64,000 nucleotides of DNA from contig NZ_QYUR01000002.1 of NCBI RefSeq assembly GCF_003596405.1, positions 2,496,501 through 2,560,500 of the forward strand, in the 5' to 3' direction. Every line of letters begins with the position of its first letter. Within the stretch, counting starts at the first letter, position 1. Source of the DNA: Pseudomonas cavernicola (lineage in GTDB: Bacteria; Pseudomonadota; Gammaproteobacteria; Pseudomonadales; Pseudomonadaceae). Shown here piece by piece: positions 36,455-44,826 of the stretch. The translations under genes were made by a program, and so were the position numbers. The notes under the pieces are model-generated. The model was not told the DNA's origin, ran no database searches, and saw nothing but the letters and a program-made list of their open reading frames with translations.

Positions 36455-36586
36455 GTAGGTTAGTGCTGAACGCAGTGATGCCCAACAAGGAGTCGCCCTG
36501 CGACTCCCTCTTCACGGTCTCGAACCTGAAAGCCCGGCCTTGCAGGCCGGTTGTTGGGCATCGCCTTTGGCTCAGCACCAACCTAC
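36455..36586. repeat. Palindromic repeat GTAGGTT...AACCTAC, copy A (132 bp)
   Basis: Ends GTAGGTTAGTGCTGAACGCA and TTTGGCTCAGCACCAACCTA(C). Internal mini-hairpins GGAGTCGCCCTGCGACTCC and GCCCGGCCTTGCAGGCCGG are separated by a unique spacer, and CCCAACAA/TTGTTGGG pair across the centre. The copy at 45913-46043 has the same orientation; the copy at 43109-43229 is reversed. The rest of the 357-base gap (36304-36421, 36587-36660) shows no gene. Confidence 0.9.
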
Positions 36587-36660
36587 CGTCTGCGCTCTCC
36601 TGATAGATTTACAGAGCACCCGCACACTTCTCTGAGCGGCATTACCCTTCTAACCCGTCT

Positions 36661-37755
36661 CTATAGCCCCGACTTCAACCGGCTAAACGCCCGAGTCAGC
36701 GCGCGGTTGAACTCGCGCGCATTGTCGTTCTTGGTATAGAGCGTTGCGCGCACCGCTTGCGGCGGGTAGGTGCCAGGGTCATTGAGGATCGCCGCATCGA
36801 CCGTCGCGGCTGCCGCCGGCACGGCGTTGGCGTAGTAAATAGTGTTGGTGATCGCGCCGATGATTTCCGGAGTCATCAGGTGATCCATCAGTGCCAGGGC
36901 GGCCTCGGGGTGCGGAGCATCCTTGGGGATGACCATGGCATCGAACCAGAGCAACGTGCCTTCCTTGGGTATCTGGTATTTCAGGCTGAACGGCTTGCCG
37001 GCCTGCTCGGCCTGAGCGGCGGCGATCGCGACGTTGCCGTTCCAGGACATCGCCAGGCAGGTGTTGCCGTTGGCCAGGTCGTTGATGTTGCGGTCGTTAT
37101 CGAAATAACGGATATACGGGCGGATTTTCGCCAGATGCGCCTCGGCGGCCTTCAGGTCATCCAGGTTCTGCCGGTTGATGTCCAGGCCCAGGTAGCGCAT
37201 GGCGGCGGCGAACACCTCATTGGGATCGTTGAGGTAGCTCACCCCGCAGTCGGCGAAGCGCGCCACCACGTGCGGGTCGAACAACATCGACCAGCTGTCC
37301 ACCGGCGCGTCGACCATCCGCGCCTCGATCGCCTGCTGCTGATAACCGATGCCGGTAGTGCCCCAGACGTACAGCCCGGCGTAGCGGTTGTCCGGATCGA
37401 AGCTCGCCATGTGCTTGGCGAACTCCGGATCGAGCCCTTGGAAATGCGGCAGCTGCGACTTATCCAATGGCTGCAGGGCGCCGCTGGTGATGGCCCGGGT
37501 CAGATGCTGGCCAGCGGTCAGCACCAGGTCATAGCCGCTGCGACCGGTGAGCAGCTTGGTTTCGACGGTTTCCAGCGAGTCGAAGTGATCGGCCACCACG
37601 TGGATGCCGGTCTTGGCTTCGAACGCAGTCAGAGTGTCCGGCGCCAGGTATTCATTCCAGATGTACAGATTGACCTGAGGCTGGTCGGTTGCCGCCTGCG
37701 CGCCTGCCGCGACAAGGCCGAGGCAGGCGCTGGTGAGCAGAGTACGAAGGTTCAT
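36661..37755 (-). CDS. PotF-like periplasmic binding protein (paralogue 3)
   Basis: A 364-residue PotF/SpuD-family protein with a signal peptide ending near AGAQAA. The mature start is QVNLYIWNEYLAPDTLTAFE, so the NWSDY pocket motif reads IWNEY (Ser to Asn, Asp to Glu). The WAGD motif reads WNGN (Asp to Asn), while the acidic residue in DPNEVFAA is kept. Fold motifs (AGLYVWGTTGIGYQQ, RALTRAFSRLKSGL) are normal. It lies 12 bp after the agmatine-deiminase gene, so agmatine or a related guanidino or amine compound is a plausible ligand. No permease genes are nearby. Confidence 0.92.
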   Translation of the reverse strand: MNLRTLLTSACLGLVAAGAQAATDQPQVNLYIWNEYLAPDTLTAFEAKTGIHVVADHFDSLETVETKLLTGRSGYDLVLTAGQHLTRAITSGALQPLDKSQLPHFQGLDPEFAKHMASFDPDNRYAGLYVWGTTGIGYQQQAIEARMVDAPVDSWSMLFDPHVVARFADCGVSYLNDPNEVFAAAMRYLGLDINRQNLDDLKAAEAHLAKIRPYIRYFDNDRNINDLANGNTCLAMSWNGNVAIAAAQAEQAGKPFSLKYQIPKEGTLLWFDAMVIPKDAPHPEAALALMDHLMTPEIIGAITNTIYYANAVPAAAATVDAAILNDPGTYPPQAVRATLYTKNDNAREFNRALTRAFSRLKSGL

Positions 37756-37767
37756 CGCCGTGCTCCT

Positions 37768-38895
37768 CTAGTCGTGGGTGGCGGAGGCGTGGGTGGCGGC
37801 CGCGTATTGCGGCATGGTGATGCAGGCGACGTTGCCGCCGCCGAGAAGGATTTCGCGCGAGTTGTCGATGCCGATAATCCGGTGCTGGGGGAACAACTCG
37901 GCCAGGGTCGCCTGCGCCACACGATCGTTGGCATCGCCGAACAGCGGCAGCACGATCACCGAGTTGCCAGCGTAGTAGTTGATATAGGAGGCGCAGATCT
38001 TGGTGCCCGCCTGGCGCAGGTGCGTGCCATCGTTCTGATCCAGCCCGGCCGCCTCTTGCGCCGTCCACTCCAGCGCCCGCGGTTGCGGCAGCTTATGCAC
38101 GATCAATTCACGACCACGGGCGTCACGGGTGCTGCGCAGGATGTCGTAGGCCTCTTGATAGATTTCCCACTGTGGGTCGTCGCGTTCGTCGGTCCACTGC
38201 AACACCACCTCACCGGGGCGGACGAAGCAGGCCAGATCATCGACGTGGCCGTCGGTTTCATCGAACTTGCACCCGCGCGGCAGCCAGATCACCTGCTCGG
38301 CGCCGAGGTAATCGGTCAGCCGCCTGGTCACTTCGGCTTTGCCCAACTCGGCATTGCGATTGCGGTTGAGCAGGCATTGCTCGGTGGTGAGGATGCTGCC
38401 CTGGCCATCACTCTGGATGCCACCAAGCTCGGCAATCAATGGCGCGCGATAGCGGTCGAAGCGCTCGATTTCGAGGATCTTCTGCGCGATCTGGTCGTCC
38501 TTGTCCCAGGGATAGTAGAGGCCGCCGTCGAGGCCGCCATAAGCGTTGAACTCGAAGTCCACGCCACGCACTTCGCCCGTCGCGTCGTTGACCACGAAGC
38601 ACGGCCCGCTGTCGCGGAACCAGGTGTCGTTGCAGGTCATTTCCACCACACGGATGTGCGCCGGCAACAGGCGGCGGGCGTTGGCGTATTGGCTGCTGGA
38701 GGCGCAGATGGTCACCGGCTCGCTCTCGGCAATCGCGCTGGCGATCTGCACCCAGACCTGCTGCGCCGGCTTGCCGCCATTGCGCCAGACGTCCGGACGT
38801 TCCGGCCAGCCCAGCCAGCAGCCAGCCTTGCGCTCGAACTCGCCGGGTAGACGGAAGCCATCGGCCTTGGGAGTGGAAGTCAGGGAACGTGCCAT
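37768..38895 (-). CDS. Agmatine deiminase family protein (AguA-like)
   Basis: A 375-residue protein of the peptidyl-arginine/agmatine deiminase fold, which converts agmatine to N-carbamoylputrescine. Motifs: MTCNDTWFRDSGPCFVVND, DFEFNAYGGLDGGLYYPW, KFDETDGHVDDLACFVRPG (catalytic His and Asp) and REILLGGGNVACITMPQYA (catalytic Cys). The last motif differs from classical AguA (GGGNIHCITQQ): His before Cys is Ala and the two glutamines are missing. The enzyme may be a divergent paralogue with another guanidino substrate. The downstream PotF-like gene (12 bp) and upstream LysR gene (100 bp) are on the same strand. aguB is absent here. Confidence 0.87.
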   Translation of the reverse strand: MARSLTSTPKADGFRLPGEFERKAGCWLGWPERPDVWRNGGKPAQQVWVQIASAIAESEPVTICASSSQYANARRLLPAHIRVVEMTCNDTWFRDSGPCFVVNDATGEVRGVDFEFNAYGGLDGGLYYPWDKDDQIAQKILEIERFDRYRAPLIAELGGIQSDGQGSILTTEQCLLNRNRNAELGKAEVTRRLTDYLGAEQVIWLPRGCKFDETDGHVDDLACFVRPGEVVLQWTDERDDPQWEIYQEAYDILRSTRDARGRELIVHKLPQPRALEWTAQEAAGLDQNDGTHLRQAGTKICASYINYYAGNSVIVLPLFGDANDRVAQATLAELFPQHRIIGIDNSREILLGGGNVACITMPQYAAATHASATHD

Positions 38896-38995
38896 CGAAC
38901 ACCTCGGTTTTATTGTTGTGGAGAGATGTCCAGACAGTACGCGCCGCTCAGGGCGGGCTTCCAATGACGATTTTCGCGGAATCCTTGAATTTAAT

Positions 38996-39883
38996 TCAGG
39001 AGTTTGCCAGCTGATCACTCAGCCAATCCAAGAACTGCAGTACCGCGGGTTTCTCCAGACGGATGCGCTCACAGACCAACGCGTACTGCCCGAGCGAGGT
39101 CACGCTGGCCGCGAAAGGCCTGACCAGGCGACCGCTGGCCAGGTCTTCGGCGGCCGTCAAGTTGTCGCCCATGGCTACGCCCTGCCCTTGCGCGGCAGCC
39201 TCCAAAGCCAGGCCGGCATGGGGGAAGTACAGCTGGCGACTGGCCTGGATATCACCGGCGTGGGTGGTCAGCCAGGCCATCCAGGTCTTACCGTCCTGAT
39301 CGTCATGCAGCAGGCAATGCCGGGCCAGGTCGCGCGGCTGTTTCAGGCTGCCCTGGTTGAACAGGCTGGGGCTGCACACGGGAAAGAACAGCAGGGTCGG
39401 CAGCGGCCGCACGAAGTAGCCACTGGCATCCTCCGGGCCGGTGCCATAGGTGATTGCCAGATCGATATCGTTACCCGGCAAGCGGCCTTCCAGCGCCTGC
39501 TCGTGCAGGTGCAGGGTGATATGCGGGAAGCGTGCGCTGAAGTCGGCCAAGCGGCTGACCAGCCATTTTTGCGCCAGTTCGGCGGTGACCGCGACGCGCA
39601 GTTGCGCTTGCGAGCCGGGGTCGCGCAACTCGTCGCAGGCTTCGCCAATCAGCTCGAAGGCTTGCTGCACGCTCTGCAACAAACGCTGCGCCGCCGGCGT
39701 CGGGCTGACCTGACGGCCTTCGCGGACGAACAAACTGGCGCCGAGTTGCTCCTCCAATTGGCGAATCTGATGGCTGACGGCACTATCGGTCACGCAGAGT
39801 TCGGCGGCAGCGCGACCGAAATGCGCGTGGCGGGCGGCACACTCGAACGTGCGCAGGGCGGTGAGCGATGGTAGGCGGCGCAT
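38996..39883 (-). CDS. LysR-family regulator (GcvA-like) upstream of the agmatine-deiminase-like gene
   Basis: A 295-residue LysR protein: HAHFGRAAAELCVTDSAVSH is the helix-turn-helix, followed by QIRQLEEQLGASLFVREGRQ, and an effector domain with LRVAVTAELAQKWLVSRLAD and AAAQGQGVAMGDNLTA, the GcvA-type signature. It lies directly upstream of aguA-like and potF-like genes in the same direction, an unusual non-divergent arrangement. It could control them from the 100-bp spacer. Its start codon is only 10 bp from the end of a dispersed AGAACCTGTTCA repeat, so the native promoter has been separated from the gene or is inside that repeat. Confidence 0.9.
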   Translation of the reverse strand: MRRLPSLTALRTFECAARHAHFGRAAAELCVTDSAVSHQIRQLEEQLGASLFVREGRQVSPTPAAQRLLQSVQQAFELIGEACDELRDPGSQAQLRVAVTAELAQKWLVSRLADFSARFPHITLHLHEQALEGRLPGNDIDLAITYGTGPEDASGYFVRPLPTLLFFPVCSPSLFNQGSLKQPRDLARHCLLHDDQDGKTWMAWLTTHAGDIQASRQLYFPHAGLALEAAAQGQGVAMGDNLTAAEDLASGRLVRPFAASVTSLGQYALVCERIRLEKPAVLQFLDWLSDQLANS

Positions 39884-39892
39884 AGGAACCTC

Positions 39893-40034
39893 AGAACCTG
39901 TTCATGATCTGCTGCGCGTCGGCCATGCGGCGTTGAAATCGGGCTCAAAATGCTCATTTACCGTTCGTAAACTGCGCTTTTTCGCCCTATTTCGCCTTGC
40001 CTGACCTTAGCTCGCGAGATCGTGAACAGGCTCT
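39893..40034. repeat. AGAACCTGTTCA-type element, 142 bp
   Basis: It starts AGAACCTGTTCATGATCTGC and ends CGCGAGATCGTGAACAGGCTCT, giving imperfect terminal inverted repeats. Internal blocks GCATGCGGCGTTGAAA-like, AATGCTCATTTACC and CGTAAACTGCGCTT match the reverse complement of 54905-55208, which is longer. It separates the LysR gene from the convergent end of the peptidase-like gene. Confidence 0.85.
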
Positions 40035-40098
40035 CCGGGACGCGTGCGCCGAATCCTCGCCCAGCGCGGCTATGACGTCCAGGCTTAACAGGCTTCTG

Positions 40099-41322
40099 TT
40101 AACGCAGTAGCGAGCTATCCAGCACCTTGGACGGCTCGCCCATCAGCTCCTCGCTGACCTCGATAAAGTCCTTGGTGCTGACCAGATCCATGCGCATCAG
40201 ACCGCGGCTGACGTCATCCAGCGAGCGCTGATTCTCGGTGCGCTGGCGGATTTCCCGATCCAACTCTTGCAACAACAACACCGCCCTGGCAGTCGTTGCG
40301 CCGCTCACGTTCTCGCCGCGCAGGCTGCTGACCTGGCTACTCCATTTGCTCAAGTTGGCACGCACCGCCTGATAGCGCTCTTCACTCATGCCACCGGCAC
40401 GACGGACCAGTTCGATGGCGTAATACTCAGCCAAACCTTCGCTGATCCAGTCGCTCTTGTCGGTGTCGCGGATGCGGCTGAACACATGCACCAGCTCATG
40501 TACCAGGGAACTGGTGCCGTTCTCGCTGACCAGCGGCCGGTCGGCGTGCATGAATAAGGAGTTGGACGCCGACAAGCCGCCACGCCACATCGGATTGCCA
40601 GCGCCAACTACCAGCAGTTTGGCCGGGTCACGCGGGAATACCGCCCGCACTTCGGGCCAGACAAAGGTCAGCAGAGTGAGGATGTCCATCCGCCGCATAC
40701 CGGCACCGATGGGCGCAGCGATGGTGACCTCGGTTTCACCGAGTTTGCTGCGACGGGTGCCGATTTTACCGGCGAGTATCCAACCGGTCGGGCGGTCGAA
40801 CAGGCGTGAGGGGTTGTCGATCCGAAAGCGATTTTTGCCGATCCGCGGCCAGCCGGTTTCAACGCTTTTCCAGCCTTTGGGCAGTTCGAATTGGAGGCGC
40901 GAGACCAGCGCGATAGCGTTTTTCTGATTCAGTTGCGCGCTGGGCACCAGGTCATCGCCACGCAGCAACGCCCAGTCCTCGGTCATCCGCGCATCGAAGC
41001 TGCCGGATTTGCGCGGATGGCTGATACGCACGCGATAGCTCAGGCTGGCCTTGCCGGCTGCCGGCTGCCAGATGCCGCGCTCGGCGCCCTGCTGCTGCCA
41101 GTTGCCGTCGGCCTTGAAGTCGCTGTAGTAGCCCTTGTTGCCGAGATCAAAGCTCAGGCTTCTGACAGCCTCGCCCTGTTCCAGGGTCAGGCGTACTTCG
41201 GCCTGATCGCTCTGTGGCAAGAAACGTACGTGGTAATCCAGATCAACCTTTTGCACGGCCCACAACGGCGTACTCAAGGCCAGCAAGACGATAGACAGCA
41301 GCAGATTCAAGCGGATGGGCAT
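40099..41322 (-). CDS. Secreted gluzincin-like peptidase family protein
   Basis: A 407-residue protein with a signal peptide (LNLLLSIVLLALSTPLWA). An N-terminal beta-rich domain (LDYHVRFLPQSDQAEVRLTL) resembles that of M1/M61 peptidases. Near residue 275 it has SLVHELVHVFSR followed by WISEGLAEYYAIELVRRAG, the HExxH-plus-glutamate zinc site of gluzincins. The protein is shorter than true M1 aminopeptidases. It is probably an active periplasmic metallopeptidase, but the substrate is unknown. I chose the ATG at 41322 because it begins directly at the signal peptide. It is followed by the AGAACCTGTTCA-type repeat. Confidence 0.8.
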   Translation of the reverse strand: MPIRLNLLLSIVLLALSTPLWAVQKVDLDYHVRFLPQSDQAEVRLTLEQGEAVRSLSFDLGNKGYYSDFKADGNWQQQGAERGIWQPAAGKASLSYRVRISHPRKSGSFDARMTEDWALLRGDDLVPSAQLNQKNAIALVSRLQFELPKGWKSVETGWPRIGKNRFRIDNPSRLFDRPTGWILAGKIGTRRSKLGETEVTIAAPIGAGMRRMDILTLLTFVWPEVRAVFPRDPAKLLVVGAGNPMWRGGLSASNSLFMHADRPLVSENGTSSLVHELVHVFSRIRDTDKSDWISEGLAEYYAIELVRRAGGMSEERYQAVRANLSKWSSQVSSLRGENVSGATTARAVLLLQELDREIRQRTENQRSLDDVSRGLMRMDLVSTKDFIEVSEELMGEPSKVLDSSLLR

Positions 41323-41398
41323 TGCAGAGGGTTCCTTGGATGACGCAGCGCAGTTCATTCCCTATGACTCGGCCGGCTTCGATTGATTCAGCGCTGAC

Positions 41399-41848
41399 TC
41401 AACCGGAGCGAAAAATCATGTAGTCCTCCCAGTCATCCTCGGCCACGCTGTTTTCACTGAGCATGTTGCCGGCCTGGGAAATGCCGGCGTTGTGCACCAT
41501 CTCCGGGTCGCCGCAGACCAGCGGGTGCCAATGATGCAGGTCCTTGCCTTCGGCCACCAGGCGGTAACCGCAGGTCGGCGGTAGCCACTGGAACTCATTG
41601 GCCTGCCCCGGTGTGAGCTGGATGCAGTCCGGCACGAACTTGCGTCGATTGCTGTAATCGGTGCAGCGACAGCTTTTCAGGTCGAGCAACTTACAGGCGA
41701 TGCGCGTGTAATAGACGCTGCCGTCGTCCTCGTCTTCGAGCTTTTGCAGGCAGCACAGGCCGCAGCCGTCGCACAGCGATTCCCACTCGTCCTGATCGAG
41801 CTGGTCGAGGGTTTTGCGTTTCCAGAAGGGTTCGACTTTGGCGGCCAT
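41399..41848 (-). CDS. YcgN-family cysteine-cluster protein
   Basis: A 149-residue protein with [20 protein letters not shown], then a cysteine cluster [49 protein letters not shown] and [19 protein letters not shown]. This is the YcgN (UPF0260) family, widespread in gammaproteobacteria and probably metal-binding; function unknown. The ATG at 41846-41848 gives the normal family length; upstream in-frame starts would add sequence unlike the family. In enterobacteria ycgN is near ycgL, which also occurs a short way upstream here. Confidence 0.9.
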   Translation of the reverse strand: MAAKVEPFWKRKTLDQLDQDEWESLCDGCGLCCLQKLEDEDDGSVYYTRIACKLLDLKSCRCTDYSNRRKFVPDCIQLTPGQANEFQWLPPTCGYRLVAEGKDLHHWHPLVCGDPEMVHNAGISQAGNMLSENSVAEDDWEDYMIFRSG

Positions 41849-41937
41849 GAGAGGGTACGGAGTGACTGGTGAAAAGGCCGGCAGTCTAGCTCGGCACCAC
41901 GACCCGGCCAAGGCCGCGACGCCGAACGGTTTTAAGT

Positions 41938-42085
41938 AAGGCTCTGTCTGAGTCGGATGTTGCACAAAAGCCTGGGAGCAACGCCGACCCAGTAGGAGCT
42001 AGCTCTGCTAGCGAATGCAGACAACGCAAAGGCTTCGCTAGCAGAGCTAGCTCCTACAAAAAGCGGCAGCCCAGCTCAACACTTA
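41938..42085. repeat. REPIN-like element with a perfect 24-bp inverted repeat (copy 2)
   Basis: Arms at 41992-42015 and 42034-42057 are perfect complements. They begin GTAGGAGCTAGC, whereas copy 1 (2040-2104) begins GTAGGAGCGAGC. Both arms carry the matching change, so pairing is kept. Left flank AAGGCTCTGTCTGAGT and right flank CCCAGCTCAACA are shared with copy 1. It lies between ycgN and the dehydrogenase gene. Confidence 0.85.
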
Positions 42086-42100
42086 ACGAGTACACAGCCT

Positions 42101-43033
42101 TTAATAACCGCGGGCGAAATCCACCTGACCGCGCAAGGCTTCGCCGGCCTGATAACGCTTGAGGTTGTCGAGGAACAGCTGCGCCATCAGGCTGGGCTGC
42201 GTCGGTGCCGAGCTGTGGCCGGTCAGCAGCAAGCCGAACGCGGTCCAGAATGGGTGGCGGGCGGGCAGCGGCTCCTGGCGACAAACGTCGATCACCGCAC
42301 CCGCCAGATGGCCTTCGCGGAGCGCGGCGACCAAGTCGGCGTCCACCACGGCGACGCCGCGCCCGGCGTTGATGAACAGGGCGCTGGGTTTGAACTGGGC
42401 GAACAGTGCGGCGTTGTAGATGTCCTGGGTGGCCGGGGTATCCGGCAAGAGGTTGATCACGTAATCGGCCTGCGCCACCAACCGACCGAGATCAGCCAAC
42501 CCGGCGACTTCCACAAAGGGCGCCAGAGTCCGCGGCTCGCGGGCTACACCGAGCAACTCGATGGCAAAAGGCGCGAGGAACTGCGCCACGCTCAAACCAA
42601 TATCGCCGGTGCCGACGATCAGCACGCGGCGCCCGGCGAGGCTGTGCGGCAAGCGGCTGTCCCAATGCCGCTCGACCTGGCTGGCCAAACGCGCCAGCAA
42701 TTCGCGCTCGTGGGCGAGCATGTAGGTCAGCACATACTCGGCCATCACCTGGCCGAAGATACCGACCGCACGAGTCAATCGATAATCGTGCGGAAGGCCC
42801 TTCACCAATAACGGCGTAATGCCAGCCCAAGTCGACTGCAGCCACTGCGGCTGGAGGCCTTTGCGCAACAGGGGCGCAAGCAAATCCGGCTGCCCCAGCC
42901 AGAGTGGGCAGTCGGCGGCCAGTTGCGCCAACTCGGTAGGATCATCGCTGGCCCGCACTTCCAGCTCCGGCTGCGCACGACGCAGTAAGTCGGCATAGGT
43001 AGCGTGGTGGTGCTCGGCAATCAGAACGCGCAT
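42101..43033 (-). CDS. D-2-hydroxyacid dehydrogenase
   Basis: A 310-residue NAD(P)-dependent dehydrogenase. It starts MRVLIAEHHHATYADLLRRA. The nucleotide-binding loop is RRVLIVGTGDIGLSVAQFLA near residue 130. The catalytic residues lie in INAGRGVAVVDADLV (Arg), DVCRQEPLPARHPFW (Glu) and LLLTGHSSAPTQP (His). The sequence is closest to the GhrA-like glyoxylate/hydroxypyruvate reductase branch, but the substrate is not fixed by motif. Upstream in-frame starts run into the palindromic repeat at 43109-43229 and are unlikely. Confidence 0.9.
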   Translation of the reverse strand: MRVLIAEHHHATYADLLRRAQPELEVRASDDPTELAQLAADCPLWLGQPDLLAPLLRKGLQPQWLQSTWAGITPLLVKGLPHDYRLTRAVGIFGQVMAEYVLTYMLAHERELLARLASQVERHWDSRLPHSLAGRRVLIVGTGDIGLSVAQFLAPFAIELLGVAREPRTLAPFVEVAGLADLGRLVAQADYVINLLPDTPATQDIYNAALFAQFKPSALFINAGRGVAVVDADLVAALREGHLAGAVIDVCRQEPLPARHPFWTAFGLLLTGHSSAPTQPSLMAQLFLDNLKRYQAGEALRGQVDFARGY

Positions 43034-43108
43034 AACTTGAAAACCTTTCCAAAACAGAGATAGCAGCCAGCGACAGGCAAGAGACTGTCCGTAGGCTTTG
43101 TGATGACC

Positions 43109-43229
43109 GTAGGTTGGTGCTGAGCCCAACAACCGGCCTGCAAGGCCGGGCTTCAATTTGCTTGGGACCGAGCACTGGGAGCCGCGGTGCGACTCCTTGT
43201 TGGGCATTACTGCACTAAGCGCCAACCTA
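43109..43229. repeat. Palindromic repeat GTAGGTT...AACCTAA, copy B (121 bp, reversed)
   Basis: Starts GTAGGTTGGTGCTGAGCCCA and contains ACCGGCCTGCAAGGCCGGG and GTGCGACTCCTTGTTGGGCA, matching the reverse complement of copy A (36455-36586) with a short internal deletion near the left end. It lies in the 229-bp gap between the dehydrogenase and ycgL genes. Confidence 0.88.
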
Positions 43230-43262
43230 AGCATCAACCTCCGGCTTGTGCTGACCTACCAC

Positions 43263-43556
43263 TTACATCGGATCGTTGCGGCGCAGTAGCTCTTCCGGCA
43301 GATGCTCGATGTACTCGTCTTCGGCCGGCGGCATTTGCAGGTGATAGCCCTGGCTGTCGAGGTTCGCCAACACCTTGTGGATGTCCTCGCGGGCCAGTTG
43401 CCGCTCGGGGTTGAGCACCAGGTCGAAGGTGTGCTGCGGCGCGCCAAACGCCGTGAGTAGCGACTCTGGCACCCGCTTCAGCGCATCCGCTTTCAGCACG
43501 TAGAGGTACATCTCGTTCTTGCGCGGGCTTTTATAAATCGAGCAAATACGTTTCAT
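43263..43556 (-). CDS. ycgL: YcgL-domain protein
   Basis: A 97-residue protein starting [20 protein letters not shown], followed by [40 protein letters not shown] and LLRRNDPM. This matches the YcgL (UPF0745) family in length and sequence. Its start overlaps the stop of the RNase D gene by 4 bp (ATGA), so the two are translationally coupled, a pairing conserved in gammaproteobacteria. The function is poorly defined; a ribonuclease activity has been proposed for some members. Confidence 0.93.
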   Translation of the reverse strand: MKRICSIYKSPRKNEMYLYVLKADALKRVPESLLTAFGAPQHTFDLVLNPERQLAREDIHKVLANLDSQGYHLQMPPAEDEYIEHLPEELLRRNDPM

Positions 43557-44692
43557 GCCTGTTCTTCCTGGGGTTGCGCAGCCAAGCTGTCGAGCAGTGC
43601 CTGGCCCATCAATTCACGCCGCCAACCGCGCAGGGACTCGGGCAATTGGTAAGGGCCGTTGGGGTAGCCGCTTTTCAGCAGCGCTTCGAGGGTCTTCTTG
43701 CGCAGCATCAGCTCTGGCGCCATGTCCAGCCGCTCGGCTTCGCGCTGGCCGATGGCGCGCAGTTCCTTGAGGAGCGCCGCGGCTTCCATCGGCAGCGGCT
43801 CGGGCAGCGCCTGTGGCCACTCGCTTGCTGGCGTGGCGGCCACTTGCTTGATCAGTGTGAGAATGAACTCGCCATCCTGACGCACGGTCTTGGGGTGCAT
43901 GTCGTCGATACGCGCCAGCGCGACCAGATTGTCCGGCTGCGTGCGGGCCAGCGGCCACAGCGAGTTTTCCCGAATGATCCGATTGCGCGGCTGATTCCTC
44001 GCCCGCGCCTCTCGCTCACGCCAGGCGCACAGCTCACGTAGCACCGCGAGCTGGGCCGGCGAAAGTTTCCAGGCCAGTTTCGCCTCGCGGTAGACCTCAT
44101 CTGGATCGATCTCGCGGCGCAGGTTGACGACCAACTCGGCACCGTCCTCCAGCAGCCAGGCGGTTTTCTCGGCCGACAGTTTGGGCCGCAAGGCCTCAAA
44201 GACCTCCGCCAAGTGCAAGGCATCTTCGGCGGCGTAGCTGATTTGCGTCTGCGAGAGCGGGCGCTGCAGCCAGTCAGAGCGGGTCTCACCTTTAGGCAGG
44301 TCAATCCCCAGCACGGCCTGCACCAGGCGCGAATAGCCCATGGAGAAGCCGAGGTTGAGGTAGGCGGCGGCCAGCTGGGTATCGAACAGCGGCACCGGCA
44401 AGCTGCCGGTGAGCCGCAAAAACACTTCCAGATCCTCGCTGCAGGCATGCAGCACCTTGATCACCGCCGGGTCTTCCAACAGTGCGGTAAAAGCCGTCCA
44501 ATCCTGAATCAGCAAGGGGTCAAGCAGATAAACCCGTGCACCGTCGCAGATCTGCAGCAAGCCGGCGATCGGGTAGAAGGTGTCAACCCGCATGAATTCG
44601 GTATCGAGGGCCACGTAAGGCAGACGCTGCCATTCGGCACAATGCTGCGCCAAGCTGACGTCGTCACGAATCCAATGAATATCGATGGCCAC
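43553..44692 (-). CDS. rnd: Ribonuclease D
   Basis: A 379-residue 3'-5' exoribonuclease that trims tRNA and other stable RNAs. The DEDD exonuclease domain starts with [17 protein letters not shown] (Asp and Glu metal ligands), continues [18 protein letters not shown] and [17 protein letters not shown], and is followed by two HRDC domains ([18 protein letters not shown], and [20 protein letters not shown]). Length and motif order are normal. It forms a coupled unit with ycgL. Divergent from the SMP-30-like gene at 44827. Confidence 0.95.
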   Translation of the reverse strand: MAIDIHWIRDDVSLAQHCAEWQRLPYVALDTEFMRVDTFYPIAGLLQICDGARVYLLDPLLIQDWTAFTALLEDPAVIKVLHACSEDLEVFLRLTGSLPVPLFDTQLAAAYLNLGFSMGYSRLVQAVLGIDLPKGETRSDWLQRPLSQTQISYAAEDALHLAEVFEALRPKLSAEKTAWLLEDGAELVVNLRREIDPDEVYREAKLAWKLSPAQLAVLRELCAWREREARARNQPRNRIIRENSLWPLARTQPDNLVALARIDDMHPKTVRQDGEFILTLIKQVAATPASEWPQALPEPLPMEAAALLKELRAIGQREAERLDMAPELMLRKKTLEALLKSGYPNGPYQLPESLRGWRRELMGQALLDSLAAQPQEEQA

Positions 44693-44826
44693 ATGACTCT
44701 CCTTAAATAATGGCGCGCAGTATATATCGACCCCGCCGCTTGCCGGGCATTCACGGCTTGCCGTGTGCCATACGGCCTCCTATGCTGCCGGCGCTTGTCC
44801 GACAAGAATCAGAACAAGGATATGTC

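Noticed and set aside
36757..38850. A 697-codon plus-strand open frame antisense to the PotF-like and agmatine-deiminase-like genes
   Set aside because: It is a GC-rich shadow of two well-supported minus-strand genes, with low-complexity G/V/A/R-rich sequence and no family motif.
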